This document shows, one piece after another, positions 56,631-64,000 of a stretch of DNA of 64,000 nucleotides. Numbering within the stretch: the stretch's first letter is position 1; every line of letters starts with the position of its first letter. The position numbers and the translations under genes were made by a program. The stretch covers positions 310,001 to 374,000 of the forward strand of contig NZ_WYDP01000005.1 of assembly GCF_009904055.1 (NCBI RefSeq), written 5' to 3'. The notes under the pieces were generated by a model. It ran no database searches, was not told where the DNA came from, and was given only the letters and a program-made list of their open reading frames with translations. Source of the stretch: Rubellimicrobium sp. CFH 75288 (GTDB taxonomy: Bacteria; Pseudomonadota; Alphaproteobacteria; Rhodobacterales; Rhodobacteraceae).

Positions 56631-57845
56631 ATGACGCAAGAGCTTCCCATCCTCATCGCGGGCGCCGGCATCGGGGGGCTGGCAGCGGCCTGCGGCCTGG
56701 CCCGCAAGGGCCTCAGGTCCATCGTCGTCGAGCAGGCCCCCCAGCTCGGGGAGATCGGGGCCGGCATCCAGATCGGACCGAACGCCTTTCACTGCTTCGA
56801 CTATCTCGGCATCGGCGACGAGGCGCGGGCGGTCGCGGTCTTCATCGACAAGCTGCGGCTGATGGACGCGCAGACGGCCGAGGAGATCACCGCAATTCCT
56901 CTCGACGAGCCGTTCCGCCGGTTCTACGGCAACCCCTACGCGGTGGTGCACCGGGCCGACCTGCACAGCGTTCTCCTGAACGCCTGCCGCGACAGCGGGC
57001 TTGTGGACATCCGCACCGATCATCTCGTGACGGGCTACGCGCAGGACGGCACCACCGTGACCCTGTTCGTGAAGGATCGTGAGCCGATCCGGGGCCGGCT
57101 GCTGATCGGCGCCGAGGGGCTGCGCTCGCCGATCCGCGCCCAGATGATCGGGGACGGCGAGCCGCGCGTCTCGGGGCATACCACCTACCGTTCGGTCATC
57201 CCGACCGAGCAGATGCCCGAGGACCTGCGCTGGAACGCGGCGACCCTTTGGGCGGGGCCGAAGTGCCACATCGTCCACTATCCGCTGAAGGGCTGGAAGG
57301 TCTTCAACCTGGTCGTCACCTATCACCGCGACGTCAAGGAGGCGATCGCCGGCAAGCCCGTGAGCCGGGAGGAGGTCGCCCAGGGCTTCGAGCACGTCCA
57401 CCCGAAGGCGCGCCAGATCATCGAGCACGGATCGAACTGGAAGCTGTGGGTGCTCTGCGACCGCGACCCGATCTCGAACTGGGTCGATGGCCGCGTGGCC
57501 CTGCTCGGGGACAGCGCGCATCCGATGCTGCAATACTTCGCCCAAGGCGCCTGCATGGCCATGGAAGATGCGGTGGCGCTCTCGCATTGCCTCGAGCATT
57601 TCGGCGAGAACCCCGAGGTCGCGCTGCAGCGCTACCAGGAGATGCGCAGGGTCCGGACTGCCCGCGTGCAGATGAACAGCCGCCTGATCGGCGAGTACAT
57701 CTACCATCCCGACGACGCCAAGGCCGCCGTCCGCAACCACGTCATGCGGTCGATGACCCCCGACGACTGGTACCGGCAATTGAGGTGGCTCTACGGCTCG
57801 AACGGCCTGGACGAGGCGGCCGTGACGGGCGTGGCCGCAGAATGA
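56631..57845 (+). CDS. FAD-dependent 3-hydroxybenzoate 6-monooxygenase
   Basis: A 404-residue single-component flavin hydroxylase predicted to convert 3-hydroxybenzoate to gentisate using NAD(P)H and O2. The FAD GxGxxG motif is IAGAGIGGLAAACGLARKG. The DG motif is IGAEGLRSPIR (Asp replaced by Glu). The GD motif is VALLGDSAHPMLQYFAQGACMAMEDA, given here over two motifs. HRADLHSVLL is also typical. Length matches 3HB 6-hydroxylases (about 400). The downstream gentisate dioxygenase, isomerase and hydrolase genes support this substrate over salicylate. Confidence 0.87.
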   Translation: MTQELPILIAGAGIGGLAAACGLARKGLRSIVVEQAPQLGEIGAGIQIGPNAFHCFDYLGIGDEARAVAVFIDKLRLMDAQTAEEITAIPLDEPFRRFYGNPYAVVHRADLHSVLLNACRDSGLVDIRTDHLVTGYAQDGTTVTLFVKDREPIRGRLLIGAEGLRSPIRAQMIGDGEPRVSGHTTYRSVIPTEQMPEDLRWNAATLWAGPKCHIVHYPLKGWKVFNLVVTYHRDVKEAIAGKPVSREEVAQGFEHVHPKARQIIEHGSNWKLWVLCDRDPISNWVDGRVALLGDSAHPMLQYFAQGACMAMEDAVALSHCLEHFGENPEVALQRYQEMRRVRTARVQMNSRLIGEYIYHPDDAKAAVRNHVMRSMTPDDWYRQLRWLYGSNGLDEAAVTGVAAE

Positions 57846-57868
57846 CCCCGCAGAAGGAGACCCCGACG

Positions 57869-58564
57869 ATGGGCTACGTGTTCGATCCCGCCCCGGTGCC
57901 GAGCCTTGCCGTGGCGGGCAGTGTAGACCGGATCCCCGTGCGCCGCATCTTCTGCATCGGCCGCAACTACGCCGCCCATGCCCGCGAGATGGGCAAGGAC
58001 CCCGATCGCGACCCGCCCTTCTTCTTTCTCAAGCCCGCGGATTCCGTGGTCGAGGACGGCGCCACGATCCCCTATCCGCCGGAGACCGAGAACTTCCACC
58101 ACGAGGCCGAACTGGTCGCCGTGATCGGCACGGGCGGCCGGGACATCCCCACCGAGCGGGCGCTCGAGCATGTCTGGGGCTACGCTGTCGGCAACGACCT
58201 GACCCGCCGCGACCTCCAGCTCAAGGCGCGGGATCAGGGCCGGCCGTGGGACCTCGGCAAGGGCTTCGACCGCTCCGCCCCCATCGCGCCGGTCTATCCC
58301 GTTTCGGCCGTCGGCCACCCGTCGAAGGGGTCCATCCGCCTGACCGTGAACGGCGAGGTCAGGCAGCAGGCCGACCTTTCCGAGCTGATCTGGTCGGTGC
58401 CCGAGATCGTCTCGATCCTGTCGCACTCGATGGAGCTCAGGCCGGGCGACGTGATCATGACGGGCACGCCGGCCGGGGTGGGCCCGCTGGTGCCGGGCGA
58501 TATCTGCGTCGTCTCGATCGAGGGTCTGGGCGAGCTGACGACACGGATCGGGCCGCGCGAATGA
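57869..58564 (+). CDS. Fumarylpyruvate hydrolase (FAH family)
   Basis: A 231-residue FAH-fold enzyme splitting fumarylpyruvate into fumarate and pyruvate, the last step of the gentisate pathway. FCIGRNYAAHAREMG, FFFLKPADSVV, the metal-binding HHEAELVAVIG and VGNDLTRRDLQ, and DVIMTGTPAGVG are present. ATG at 57869 was chosen because AGGAGA sits eight bases upstream and MGYVFDPAPV matches the family start. ATG at 57842 overlaps the hydroxylase stop and would add nine residues. Confidence 0.92.
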   Translation: MGYVFDPAPVPSLAVAGSVDRIPVRRIFCIGRNYAAHAREMGKDPDRDPPFFFLKPADSVVEDGATIPYPPETENFHHEAELVAVIGTGGRDIPTERALEHVWGYAVGNDLTRRDLQLKARDQGRPWDLGKGFDRSAPIAPVYPVSAVGHPSKGSIRLTVNGEVRQQADLSELIWSVPEIVSILSHSMELRPGDVIMTGTPAGVGPLVPGDICVVSIEGLGELTTRIGPRE

Positions 58565-59208
58565 CCCTCAGGCTTCACAACTTCTTCCGGTCCTCGACCT
58601 CGACACGAGTCCGCGCGGCGCTGAACCTCAAGGGCCTGGACTACGAGTATGTGCCGTACGTCCTGCGCGACGGCGAAACGCGGAAGCCGGACTACCTGCG
58701 GCGCAATCCCCAAGGCCTCGTGCCCACGCTCGAGCGCGAAGACGGCAGCCACTTGACCCAGTCGCTGGCGATCATCGAGTGGCTGGAGGAGACCCATCCC
58801 GAGCCGCCCCTGCTGCCGCCCGACCCCGACGGCCGGGCGCGGGTGCGCGCGCTCGCCTGCATGATCGCTTGCGAGATCCACCCCCTCAACAACCTGCGGG
58901 TGCTGTTGCGCCTGCGCGACCAGTTCGGCGCCGACGAGGAGGCGCAGAAGGTGTGGTTCGCGCACTGGGTCGGCCTGACCTTCGACGCGCTCGAGACCGC
59001 CCTCTCCGACAGCCCCCTGACAGGGCGCTTCTGCCACGGAGAGGCGCCCACGTTGGCGGACCTGTGCCTCTATGCGCAGGTCTGGAACAACCGCCGCTTC
59101 GGCATCCCCCTCGAGACCTGGCCGACCATCGCGCGCATCTTCGCCGAGCTCGACCGGATCCCCGCCTTCCGCGACGCCGCGCCCCCGAACCAGCCCGACG
59201 CCGCCTGA
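58561..59208 (+). CDS. Maleylpyruvate isomerase (GST zeta class)
   Basis: A 215-residue glutathione transferase-fold enzyme that isomerises maleylpyruvate to fumarylpyruvate with glutathione as cofactor. The N-terminal active-site loop is NFFRSSTSTRVRAAL (zeta-class Ser/Cys region). NPQGLVPTLE, LTQSLAIIEWLEETHP and CEIHPLNNLRVL (about 104-115) are hallmarks of the maleylpyruvate/maleylacetoacetate isomerases. It overlaps the hydrolase gene by four bases and precedes the dioxygenase gene by 26 bases. gshB at 6669-7613 can supply its cofactor. Confidence 0.91.
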   Translation: MTLRLHNFFRSSTSTRVRAALNLKGLDYEYVPYVLRDGETRKPDYLRRNPQGLVPTLEREDGSHLTQSLAIIEWLEETHPEPPLLPPDPDGRARVRALACMIACEIHPLNNLRVLLRLRDQFGADEEAQKVWFAHWVGLTFDALETALSDSPLTGRFCHGEAPTLADLCLYAQVWNNRRFGIPLETWPTIARIFAELDRIPAFRDAAPPNQPDAA

Positions 59209-59234
59209 CCGCACGCACCCGCGAGGAGACCGCC

Positions 59235-60308
59235 ATGGACAACGCGATGCAGCCGGACGACACCCCCGAACTCCGCGCGCTCTACCGGGCGTTCGAGGAC
59301 AAGCACATGAACCCGCTCTGGACGCAGCTGGGCGACCTGATGCCCGCCCATCCCAAGCCCAGGGCCGTGCCCCACGTCTGGAAATGGGCAGAGATGCTGC
59401 CCCTGGCCGAGGAATCGGGCCGCCTCGTGCCCGTGGGACGGGGGGGCGAGCGGCGCGCGATCGGGCTGGCCAATCCGGGGCTGGGCGGGCATGCCTATGT
59501 CAGCCCCACGCTCTGGTGCGCGATCCAGTACCTGCTGCCGGGCGAGAACGCCCCCGAACATCGCCACTCGCAGAACGCCTTCCGCTTCGTGGTCGAGGGC
59601 GAGGGCGTCTGGACGGTGGTCAACGGCGATCCGGTGCGGATGTCGCGCGGCGACCTGCTGCTGACGCCGGGCTGGAACTTCCACGGCCACCACAACGTCG
59701 CGGACAGGCCGATGGCGTGGATCGACGGGCTCGACATCCCCTTCAGCCAGCAGATGGACGTGGGCTTCTTCGAGTTCGGGGCCGAGCGCGTCACCGACAA
59801 CGCGACGCCCAACTTCAGCCAGTCCGAGCGCCTCTGGTGCCATCCGGGCCTCAGGCCGCTGTCGCAGCTGCAGGACAGCGTGAGCTCGCCGATCGGGGCC
59901 TACCGCTGGGAGTTCACCGACCGCGCCCTGACCGAGCAGCTCCTGCTCGAGGACGAGGGCAATCCCGCCACGGTCGAGCTGGGCCATGCGGCCATCCGCT
60001 ACGTGAACCCGACCACGGGCGGCGACGTGATGCCCACCATCCGCTGCGAGTTCCACCGTCTCAGGGCGGGGGCCGAGACCCTGCGCCGCCAAGAGGTCGG
60101 CTCGTCCGTGTTTCAGGTCTTCGAAGGCTCGGGCGCCGTGGTCCTGGGCGGCGAGACGCACAGGCTGGACAAGGGCGATCTGTTCGTCGTGCCGTCGTGG
60201 GTCCCCTGGTCGCTCGAGGCCGAGACGCAGTTCGACCTGTTCCGCTTCTCGGACGCGCCGATCATGGAGCGGCTGCACGTCATGCGCACGCAGGTGGAGA
60301 ACGGATGA
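59235..60308 (+). CDS. Gentisate 1,2-dioxygenase
   Basis: A 357-residue bicupin iron dioxygenase opening the gentisate ring to maleylpyruvate. Cupin 1 (about 90-165) has the metal-binding PEHRHSQNAFRFVVEG and GWNFHGHHN, giving the three His ligands. Cupin 2 (about 265-345) contains QVFEGSGAVVLGGETHRLDKGDLFVVPSW (in two motifs). N-terminal PLWTQLGDLMP and HVWKW are typical. GGAG precedes the ATG. It overlaps the next gene by four bases. Confidence 0.94.
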   Translation: MDNAMQPDDTPELRALYRAFEDKHMNPLWTQLGDLMPAHPKPRAVPHVWKWAEMLPLAEESGRLVPVGRGGERRAIGLANPGLGGHAYVSPTLWCAIQYLLPGENAPEHRHSQNAFRFVVEGEGVWTVVNGDPVRMSRGDLLLTPGWNFHGHHNVADRPMAWIDGLDIPFSQQMDVGFFEFGAERVTDNATPNFSQSERLWCHPGLRPLSQLQDSVSSPIGAYRWEFTDRALTEQLLLEDEGNPATVELGHAAIRYVNPTTGGDVMPTIRCEFHRLRAGAETLRRQEVGSSVFQVFEGSGAVVLGGETHRLDKGDLFVVPSWVPWSLEAETQFDLFRFSDAPIMERLHVMRTQVENG

Positions 60309-60853
60309 CCGGGCAGGACGACAGCGGGCGGGCTGCGCTGCGTGCCCGGCAGGGGGCCGGTGCGCGCTACGACGCCGAGGCCGCGCCCCATGCCGACCTG
60401 CTGCTGGCGCGGCGGGGCACGGCCTATTTCGCGCGCAAGCTGAACGAACTGGACGATCGGGAGCTCGACGCGCCCTCCCTGCAGGAGGGCTGGACCCGCC
60501 GGCGCCTCGTCGCGAGGGTGAGCCTTCAGGCGCGCGGCCTCGCCATCGCACTCAAGGCGCTGCGCGAGCCGCTCATCCTGGAGGAGGCCGAGTGGCGCCC
60601 GGACCTCGCGCTCGCCGCGACGCTGCCGGCGCGGGCCCTCAGGCACCTCTTCGTCCATTCCGCCAAGCATCTCGACGTGGAGTGGCGCGACCTGCCGGGC
60701 GAGGGATGGGACGGCCCCCGGATCAGGCTGGATGGCGCGGAGGTGGCGCCCCGCCAGACGCCCCGGCTCCGCGCCATCGCGGTCTGGCACGCCTCCGTGG
60801 ACCTCGGCAACGGGGGACGCTGGCGCGACGTGCCGGAGGAGTGCCGGATCTGA
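60305..60853 (+). CDS. DinB/MDMPI-fold protein, maleylpyruvate-isomerase-like
   Basis: A 182-residue protein of the DinB/mycothiol-dependent maleylpyruvate isomerase superfamily, coupled to the dioxygenase gene by ATGA. The characteristic LNELDDRELDAPSLQEGWTR (about 46-65) is present. However, the position of the usual metal-ligand His (AHL after GWT) is Arg71 (ARV), and the C-terminal E-x-x-x-H region reads AIAVWHASVDL. Proteobacteria lack mycothiol, and a GST-type isomerase is encoded two genes upstream. It is thus either a redundant isomerase, a repurposed DinB-fold enzyme or an accessory factor. Confidence 0.7.
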   Translation: MTGQDDSGRAALRARQGAGARYDAEAAPHADLLLARRGTAYFARKLNELDDRELDAPSLQEGWTRRRLVARVSLQARGLAIALKALREPLILEEAEWRPDLALAATLPARALRHLFVHSAKHLDVEWRDLPGEGWDGPRIRLDGAEVAPRQTPRLRAIAVWHASVDLGNGGRWRDVPEECRI

Positions 60854-60922
60854 ACGCCGATGCGGCGTCCGCCTCCTGCGGTCGGGGGGAGGAGACCCTC
60901 CGGCCCCGGCTCCGTCCTCCCC

Positions 60923-60954
60923 GCCGGACTGCCGCCGCGTGCCGGCAGTCCGGC
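60923..60954. terminator. Bidirectional hairpin between convergent gentisate and arsenic operons
   Basis: A perfect 12-bp stem GCCGGACTGCCG (60923-60934) / CGGCAGTCCGGC (60943-60954) encloses an eight-base loop. It lies in the 123-base gap between the last gentisate-operon gene and the arsJ stop. No T-tract is present, so termination may be Rho-assisted. Confidence 0.65.
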
Positions 60955-60976
60955 AGCGGTCGCCGCGGCGCGGACC

Positions 60977-62248
60977 TCATGGCGACGGGGCCGTCACGGG
61001 GCGCAGCCGCCGCGCGGCCAGCCAGCTCAGCGCTGCCATGAGACCGGCGGTGGCAAGACAGAGCGGCAGCCCTCCGACCTGGAAGCTGAGCCCGGACAGG
61101 AGCGTCCCGACCAGTCGGCCGGCGGCATTCGACATGTAGTAGAAGCCCACATCGCGGGTGATCCGGCCTGTGTCGCCAAAGGCGAGGATCAGGTAGGAAT
61201 GGACAGAGGAGTTGATCGCGAAGACGGCTCCGAACAGCAGAAGCCCGCCGATCAGCGTCGCCGTCAGCCAGGTCGAGGGTTCGCCCGCCAGCCAGGCCAG
61301 CGCCGCAAGGACGAAGGGGATCGGCACGAGCCGCGCGGCCCAGCGGATGACCTGCTCCGCAGCGGCCGGAGCCGTGGCCGTCCGCCGTCCCAGCAGACGC
61401 GGCGCAAGGCCCTGCACCGCGCCATAGGCGATGATCCAGAGCGCCAGGAAGCCGCCGATGACGAAGAAGGCCCAACGCCGTCCTTCGGCGGTTCCGTCCG
61501 ACAGCACCGTCTGGAAATAGACGGGCACCCCGACCACGAACCACACGTCGCGGGCTCCGAACAGGAAGAGCCGTGCGAGCGACAGGCGGTTGACGCGCGG
61601 ATCGCTCGAGCGCCAGGCGGCGAAGCGCGCGCCGCGATCCCGCGCAGGCAGGCCCGACGGCAGAAACAGCGCCACCCCCAGCAGGATTGCCGCCAGGACG
61701 GCCGCCATGCCCCAGACCGCCGCCTCGAACCCCGCGAGCGCGAGAAGGGCTGCGCCCAGAAAGAAACCCAGACCCTTGACCGCGTTCTTGGACCCGGTAA
61801 GCGCCGCCACCCACCGGAACAGCGTGCCGTCGGCATCGGGGGCCAGAACCTTGACCGCCGACTTGGAGGACATCTTGGCGAGGTCCTTGGCCACGCCGGA
61901 GACGCCCTGGACCGCCATGACAAAGCCGACCGACGCGGCCACGCCCCAGGCGGGATCGAGCTGCGCCAGCGCCGCGAGCGCCCCGATCTGGAGGCCCAGA
62001 CCCGCATACAGCGTGGATGCGAGACCGAACCGTGCCGCAAGCCAGCCCGCCCAGAGATTGGTCACGATCCCGGCCAGTTCGTAGAGCAGGAACAGCCAGG
62101 CCAGCTGGATCGGCGTGAAGCCCAGCGTGTTGAAGTGCAGCAGCACGAGCATCCGCAGCGCGCCGTCCGAGAGCATGAAGGCCCAGTAGGCCGCCGTCAC
62201 GGCCGCGTAGGCGCGCCAAGGCCGGGGGGGTGCGGCGAGATCCGTCAT
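60977..62248 (-). CDS. arsJ: Organoarsenical efflux MFS transporter ArsJ
   Basis: A 423-residue MFS protein with about 12 helices. The N-terminus has LSDGALRMLVLLHFNTLGFT and LYELAGIVTNLWAGWLAARFGL, characteristic of ArsJ. ArsJ exports 1-arseno-3-phosphoglycerate, the unstable product made when GAPDH uses arsenate. The ATG overlaps the stop of the GAPDH gene (ATGA), the arrangement known from arsenate-resistance islands. The gene is convergent with the gentisate operon across the hairpin. Confidence 0.92.
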   Translation of the reverse strand: MTDLAAPPRPWRAYAAVTAAYWAFMLSDGALRMLVLLHFNTLGFTPIQLAWLFLLYELAGIVTNLWAGWLAARFGLASTLYAGLGLQIGALAALAQLDPAWGVAASVGFVMAVQGVSGVAKDLAKMSSKSAVKVLAPDADGTLFRWVAALTGSKNAVKGLGFFLGAALLALAGFEAAVWGMAAVLAAILLGVALFLPSGLPARDRGARFAAWRSSDPRVNRLSLARLFLFGARDVWFVVGVPVYFQTVLSDGTAEGRRWAFFVIGGFLALWIIAYGAVQGLAPRLLGRRTATAPAAAEQVIRWAARLVPIPFVLAALAWLAGEPSTWLTATLIGGLLLFGAVFAINSSVHSYLILAFGDTGRITRDVGFYYMSNAAGRLVGTLLSGLSFQVGGLPLCLATAGLMAALSWLAARRLRPVTAPSP

Positions 62249-63261
62249 CGCGCGGCCACGACCATGCGGACGATGTCGGCCAGCCGGCAGGCATAGCCCC
62301 ATTCGTTGTCGTACCAGGCATAGACCTTCACCTGGGTGCCGCCGACGACCATCGTGCTGGCCGCATCGACGATGGCCGAGCGCCGGTCGCCCCGGAAATC
62401 CGACGACACGAGCGGGCGCGTCTCCAAGCCCAGGATGCCGGCCAGCGGTCCTTCGGCCGCCGCGGCGAAGAGGGCGTTGACCTCGTCGGGCGTGGTCGGA
62501 CGCTCGACCTCGAAGACCGCATCGGTCAGCGAGGCGTTGAGCAGGGGCACGCGCACGGCATGTCCGTTCAGCCGGCCGGCCAGCTCGGGATAGATCAGCG
62601 CGATGGCCGTGGCCGAGCCGGTGGTGGTCGGAATGAGGTTGAGAAGGGCCGACCGTGCGCGGCGGGCGTCCTTGGCCGGTCGGTCCACCACCACCTGCGT
62701 GTTGGTGACATCGTGGATCGTGGTGATGGAGCCGTGCCGGATGCCGAGGCCTTCATGGATCACCCGCACGAGGGGGGCCAGACAGTTCGTGGTACAGCTG
62801 GCCCCCGTGACGATGCGGTGCACCGCTGGATCGAAGAGATGATGGTTGATCCCGTAGACGAGGTTCAGCGCGCCCTCGTCCTTGACAGGCGCGGACACCA
62901 CGACCGTGCGGATGCCCGCCTCCAGGTAGGGCTGAAGGGCGGCGAGCCTGCGGAACGCGCCCGTGCAGTCCACGACCACGTCGATGCCCATGGCGGCCAG
63001 CGGCAAGGCCTCGATCCGCCGCTCGGCCGTGAGGCGCAGCCGATGACCGTTGATCGCGAGGGCATCGCTCCCGGCCGCGATCTCGGCCGGCCAGCGGCCG
63101 TGGACGCTGTCGAATTCCAGCAGAAGCGCGTTCTGCGCGGCATCGCCCTGCGGTTCGTTGACCAGGACGATGTCGCCACCCGAGCCGGTGTCGATCAGGT
63201 CGCGCAGCACGAGCTTGCCCACGCGACCGAGGCCGTTGAGCGCAATGCGGGGACGGCTCAT
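62245..63261 (-). CDS. ArsJ-associated glyceraldehyde-3-phosphate dehydrogenase
   Basis: A 338-residue GAPDH. The NAD motif is LNGLGRVGKLVLRDL. The catalytic Cys is in GASCTTNCLAP (about 148-158), followed by IHDVTNTQ, VPLLNASLTDAVFEV and YDNEWGYACRLADIV. In ars operons this paralogue combines arsenate with glyceraldehyde-3-phosphate to give 1-arseno-3-phosphoglycerate for ArsJ. AGGAG and GGAGA lie before the ATG. It overlaps both neighbours by four bases, so the three genes are one translationally coupled unit. Confidence 0.92.
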   Translation of the reverse strand: MSRPRIALNGLGRVGKLVLRDLIDTGSGGDIVLVNEPQGDAAQNALLLEFDSVHGRWPAEIAAGSDALAINGHRLRLTAERRIEALPLAAMGIDVVVDCTGAFRRLAALQPYLEAGIRTVVVSAPVKDEGALNLVYGINHHLFDPAVHRIVTGASCTTNCLAPLVRVIHEGLGIRHGSITTIHDVTNTQVVVDRPAKDARRARSALLNLIPTTTGSATAIALIYPELAGRLNGHAVRVPLLNASLTDAVFEVERPTTPDEVNALFAAAAEGPLAGILGLETRPLVSSDFRGDRRSAIVDAASTMVVGGTQVKVYAWYDNEWGYACRLADIVRMVVAAR

Positions 63262-64000
63262 CGGGTCTCCTGCTCCTCGGCCTCGAGGCCGATACGGTCC
63301 ACGCGCGCCTGCAGCGCCAGCCGGTCCAGCGTCTCGAAAGGCAGGGCGACAAAGGCCTCGATCCGGCGGCGCATGGCGCCATAGGTTTGGGCAAAGACCA
63401 GAGCCTTTTCCGCGTCGGTGCCTTGCGCCTTGACAGGATCGGGCAGCCCCCAGTGGCCCGTGATGGGTTGGCCCGGCCAGGGAGGGCATTCCTCCGCAGC
63501 GGCCGTGTCGCAGACGGTGAAGACGAAGTCCATCACCGGCGCTCCGGGCTCTTGAAACTCGGAGACGTGCTTGGATCGCAGCCCCTCGAGGCTGTGGCCG
63601 TTCCGCTGCAGGACTTCCAGCGCAAAGGGGTTGAGTTCGGTATTGGGCCGCGTGCCGGCCGAATGGGCGCGGAAGCGGTCGCCGCCGATATCGCGCAGCA
63701 GCGCCTCGGCAAAGATCGAACGGGCAGAGTTTCCCGAGCAGATGAACAGGACGTTGAAGGCCGGTGGGGACATGGGAGCGCGATCCGTGAGCGTGGTCAG
63801 GAGGGGCAGGACGAGATCGGGACGGCCGCGGCTGCAATCGAGCGCGAGATAGCCGATCAGGCGCTCGGCCGCGGCGAGATCGGCCGCATAGAAGAGCGAC
63901 CGGCCCCGGCGTTCGCACCGCAGGAGGCCGGTGCGGTCCAGTTCGGCGAGATGGTGGGAGAGGGTGCTCGGCGGCATGGCCAGCGCCTCGGCCATCTCGG
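63258..64000 (-). CDS. ArsR-ArsC fusion: arsenic repressor plus arsenate-reductase/LMW phosphatase domain (partial)
   Basis: About 247 residues are visible; the N-terminus lies beyond the right edge. The visible start (EMAEALAMPPSTLSHHLAELDRTGLL region) is the recognition helix and wing of an ArsR repressor. From about 75 residues in, a low-molecular-weight phosphatase/ArsC domain follows, with the CX5R loop in LFICSGNSARSIFAEALL, CDTAAAEECPPWPG (candidate resolving Cys residues) and HWGLPDP (general acid). It could both sense arsenic and reduce arsenate, or use the phosphatase-like domain as a sensor. An in-frame ATG at 63995 is inside the HTH and is not the start. Confidence 0.86.
   Translation of the reverse strand, partial: EMAEALAMPPSTLSHHLAELDRTGLLRCERRGRSLFYAADLAAAERLIGYLALDCSRGRPDLVLPLLTTLTDRAPMSPPAFNVLFICSGNSARSIFAEALLRDIGGDRFRAHSAGTRPNTELNPFALEVLQRNGHSLEGLRSKHVSEFQEPGAPVMDFVFTVCDTAAAEECPPWPGQPITGHWGLPDPVKAQGTDAEKALVFAQTYGAMRRRIEAFVALPFETLDRLALQARVDRIGLEAEEQETR

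Overview
The window is a 64-kb piece of a chromosome of roughly 70% G+C. Gene content and order point to an alphaproteobacterium of the order Rhodobacterales (Rhodobacteraceae/Paracoccaceae). Evidence includes the coaBC-dut-MoeB-like run, an RpoH2-type heat-shock sigma factor, glnD-murJ, a split suc operon headed by mdh, TSUP plus a TIGR02186-type partner, TRAP transporters and a CtrA-type box. The genus cannot be fixed from sequence reading alone. No insertion sequence, prophage, CRISPR array or rRNA was seen. Coding density is very high: no stretch above 300 bases lacks a gene, and the longest gaps are 32646-32844 (199 nt) and 53655-53833 (179 nt).

Layout. 1-3019 (minus): 5' part of a membrane-anchored MoeB/ThiF-like protein, dut, coaBC and rpoH2. 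3101-5794 (plus): cobalamin genes cobP and a cobC-like phosphatase, then comM behind a CtrA-type box. 5764-9687: ester hydrolase, gshB, exoD, yraN and rsmI. 9749-16985: penicillin-binding-protein activator, glnD, murJ, a catalytically degenerate rhomboid and trpS. 17117-23089: VOC protein, small-molecule kinase, universal stress protein, CPBP membrane protease, secreted trypsin-like protease, nfuA (behind an iron-box-like palindrome), tsaB and rimI. 23178-28765: complete nucleoside ABC importer (bmp, ATPase, two permeases) ending in purine nucleoside phosphorylase, so uptake and phosphorolysis are encoded together. 28867-33643: TSUP exporter with partner, a RecD-like helicase, an NnrU-like protein and two small exported proteins.

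33738-47922 carries the lower TCA genes mdh, sucC, sucD, sucA, sucB and lpd, all on plus. Interleaved among them are two glycosyltransferases, a sulfotransferase, a methyltransferase, an exported unknown, an 80-residue protein and a MAPEG protein. 47933-52964 holds an alpha/beta hydrolase, a TetA-like efflux protein, an enolase-superfamily dehydratase and a PlsC/CdsA-like pair. A tRNA-Ser(UGA) follows.

53184-60853 is a self-contained aromatic catabolic island. A MarR-type regulator is divergent from a TRAP transporter (dctPQM), 3-hydroxybenzoate 6-hydroxylase, fumarylpyruvate hydrolase, GST-type maleylpyruvate isomerase, gentisate 1,2-dioxygenase and a second, DinB/MDMPI-fold isomerase-like protein. 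Together they would import 3-hydroxybenzoate (inferred substrate) and convert it through gentisate to fumarate and pyruvate. A strong hairpin separates this operon from a convergent arsenic operon, 60977-64000 (minus): ArsR-ArsC fusion, arsenic-type GAPDH and ArsJ. That set makes and exports 1-arseno-3-phosphoglycerate; the fusion gene runs off the right edge.
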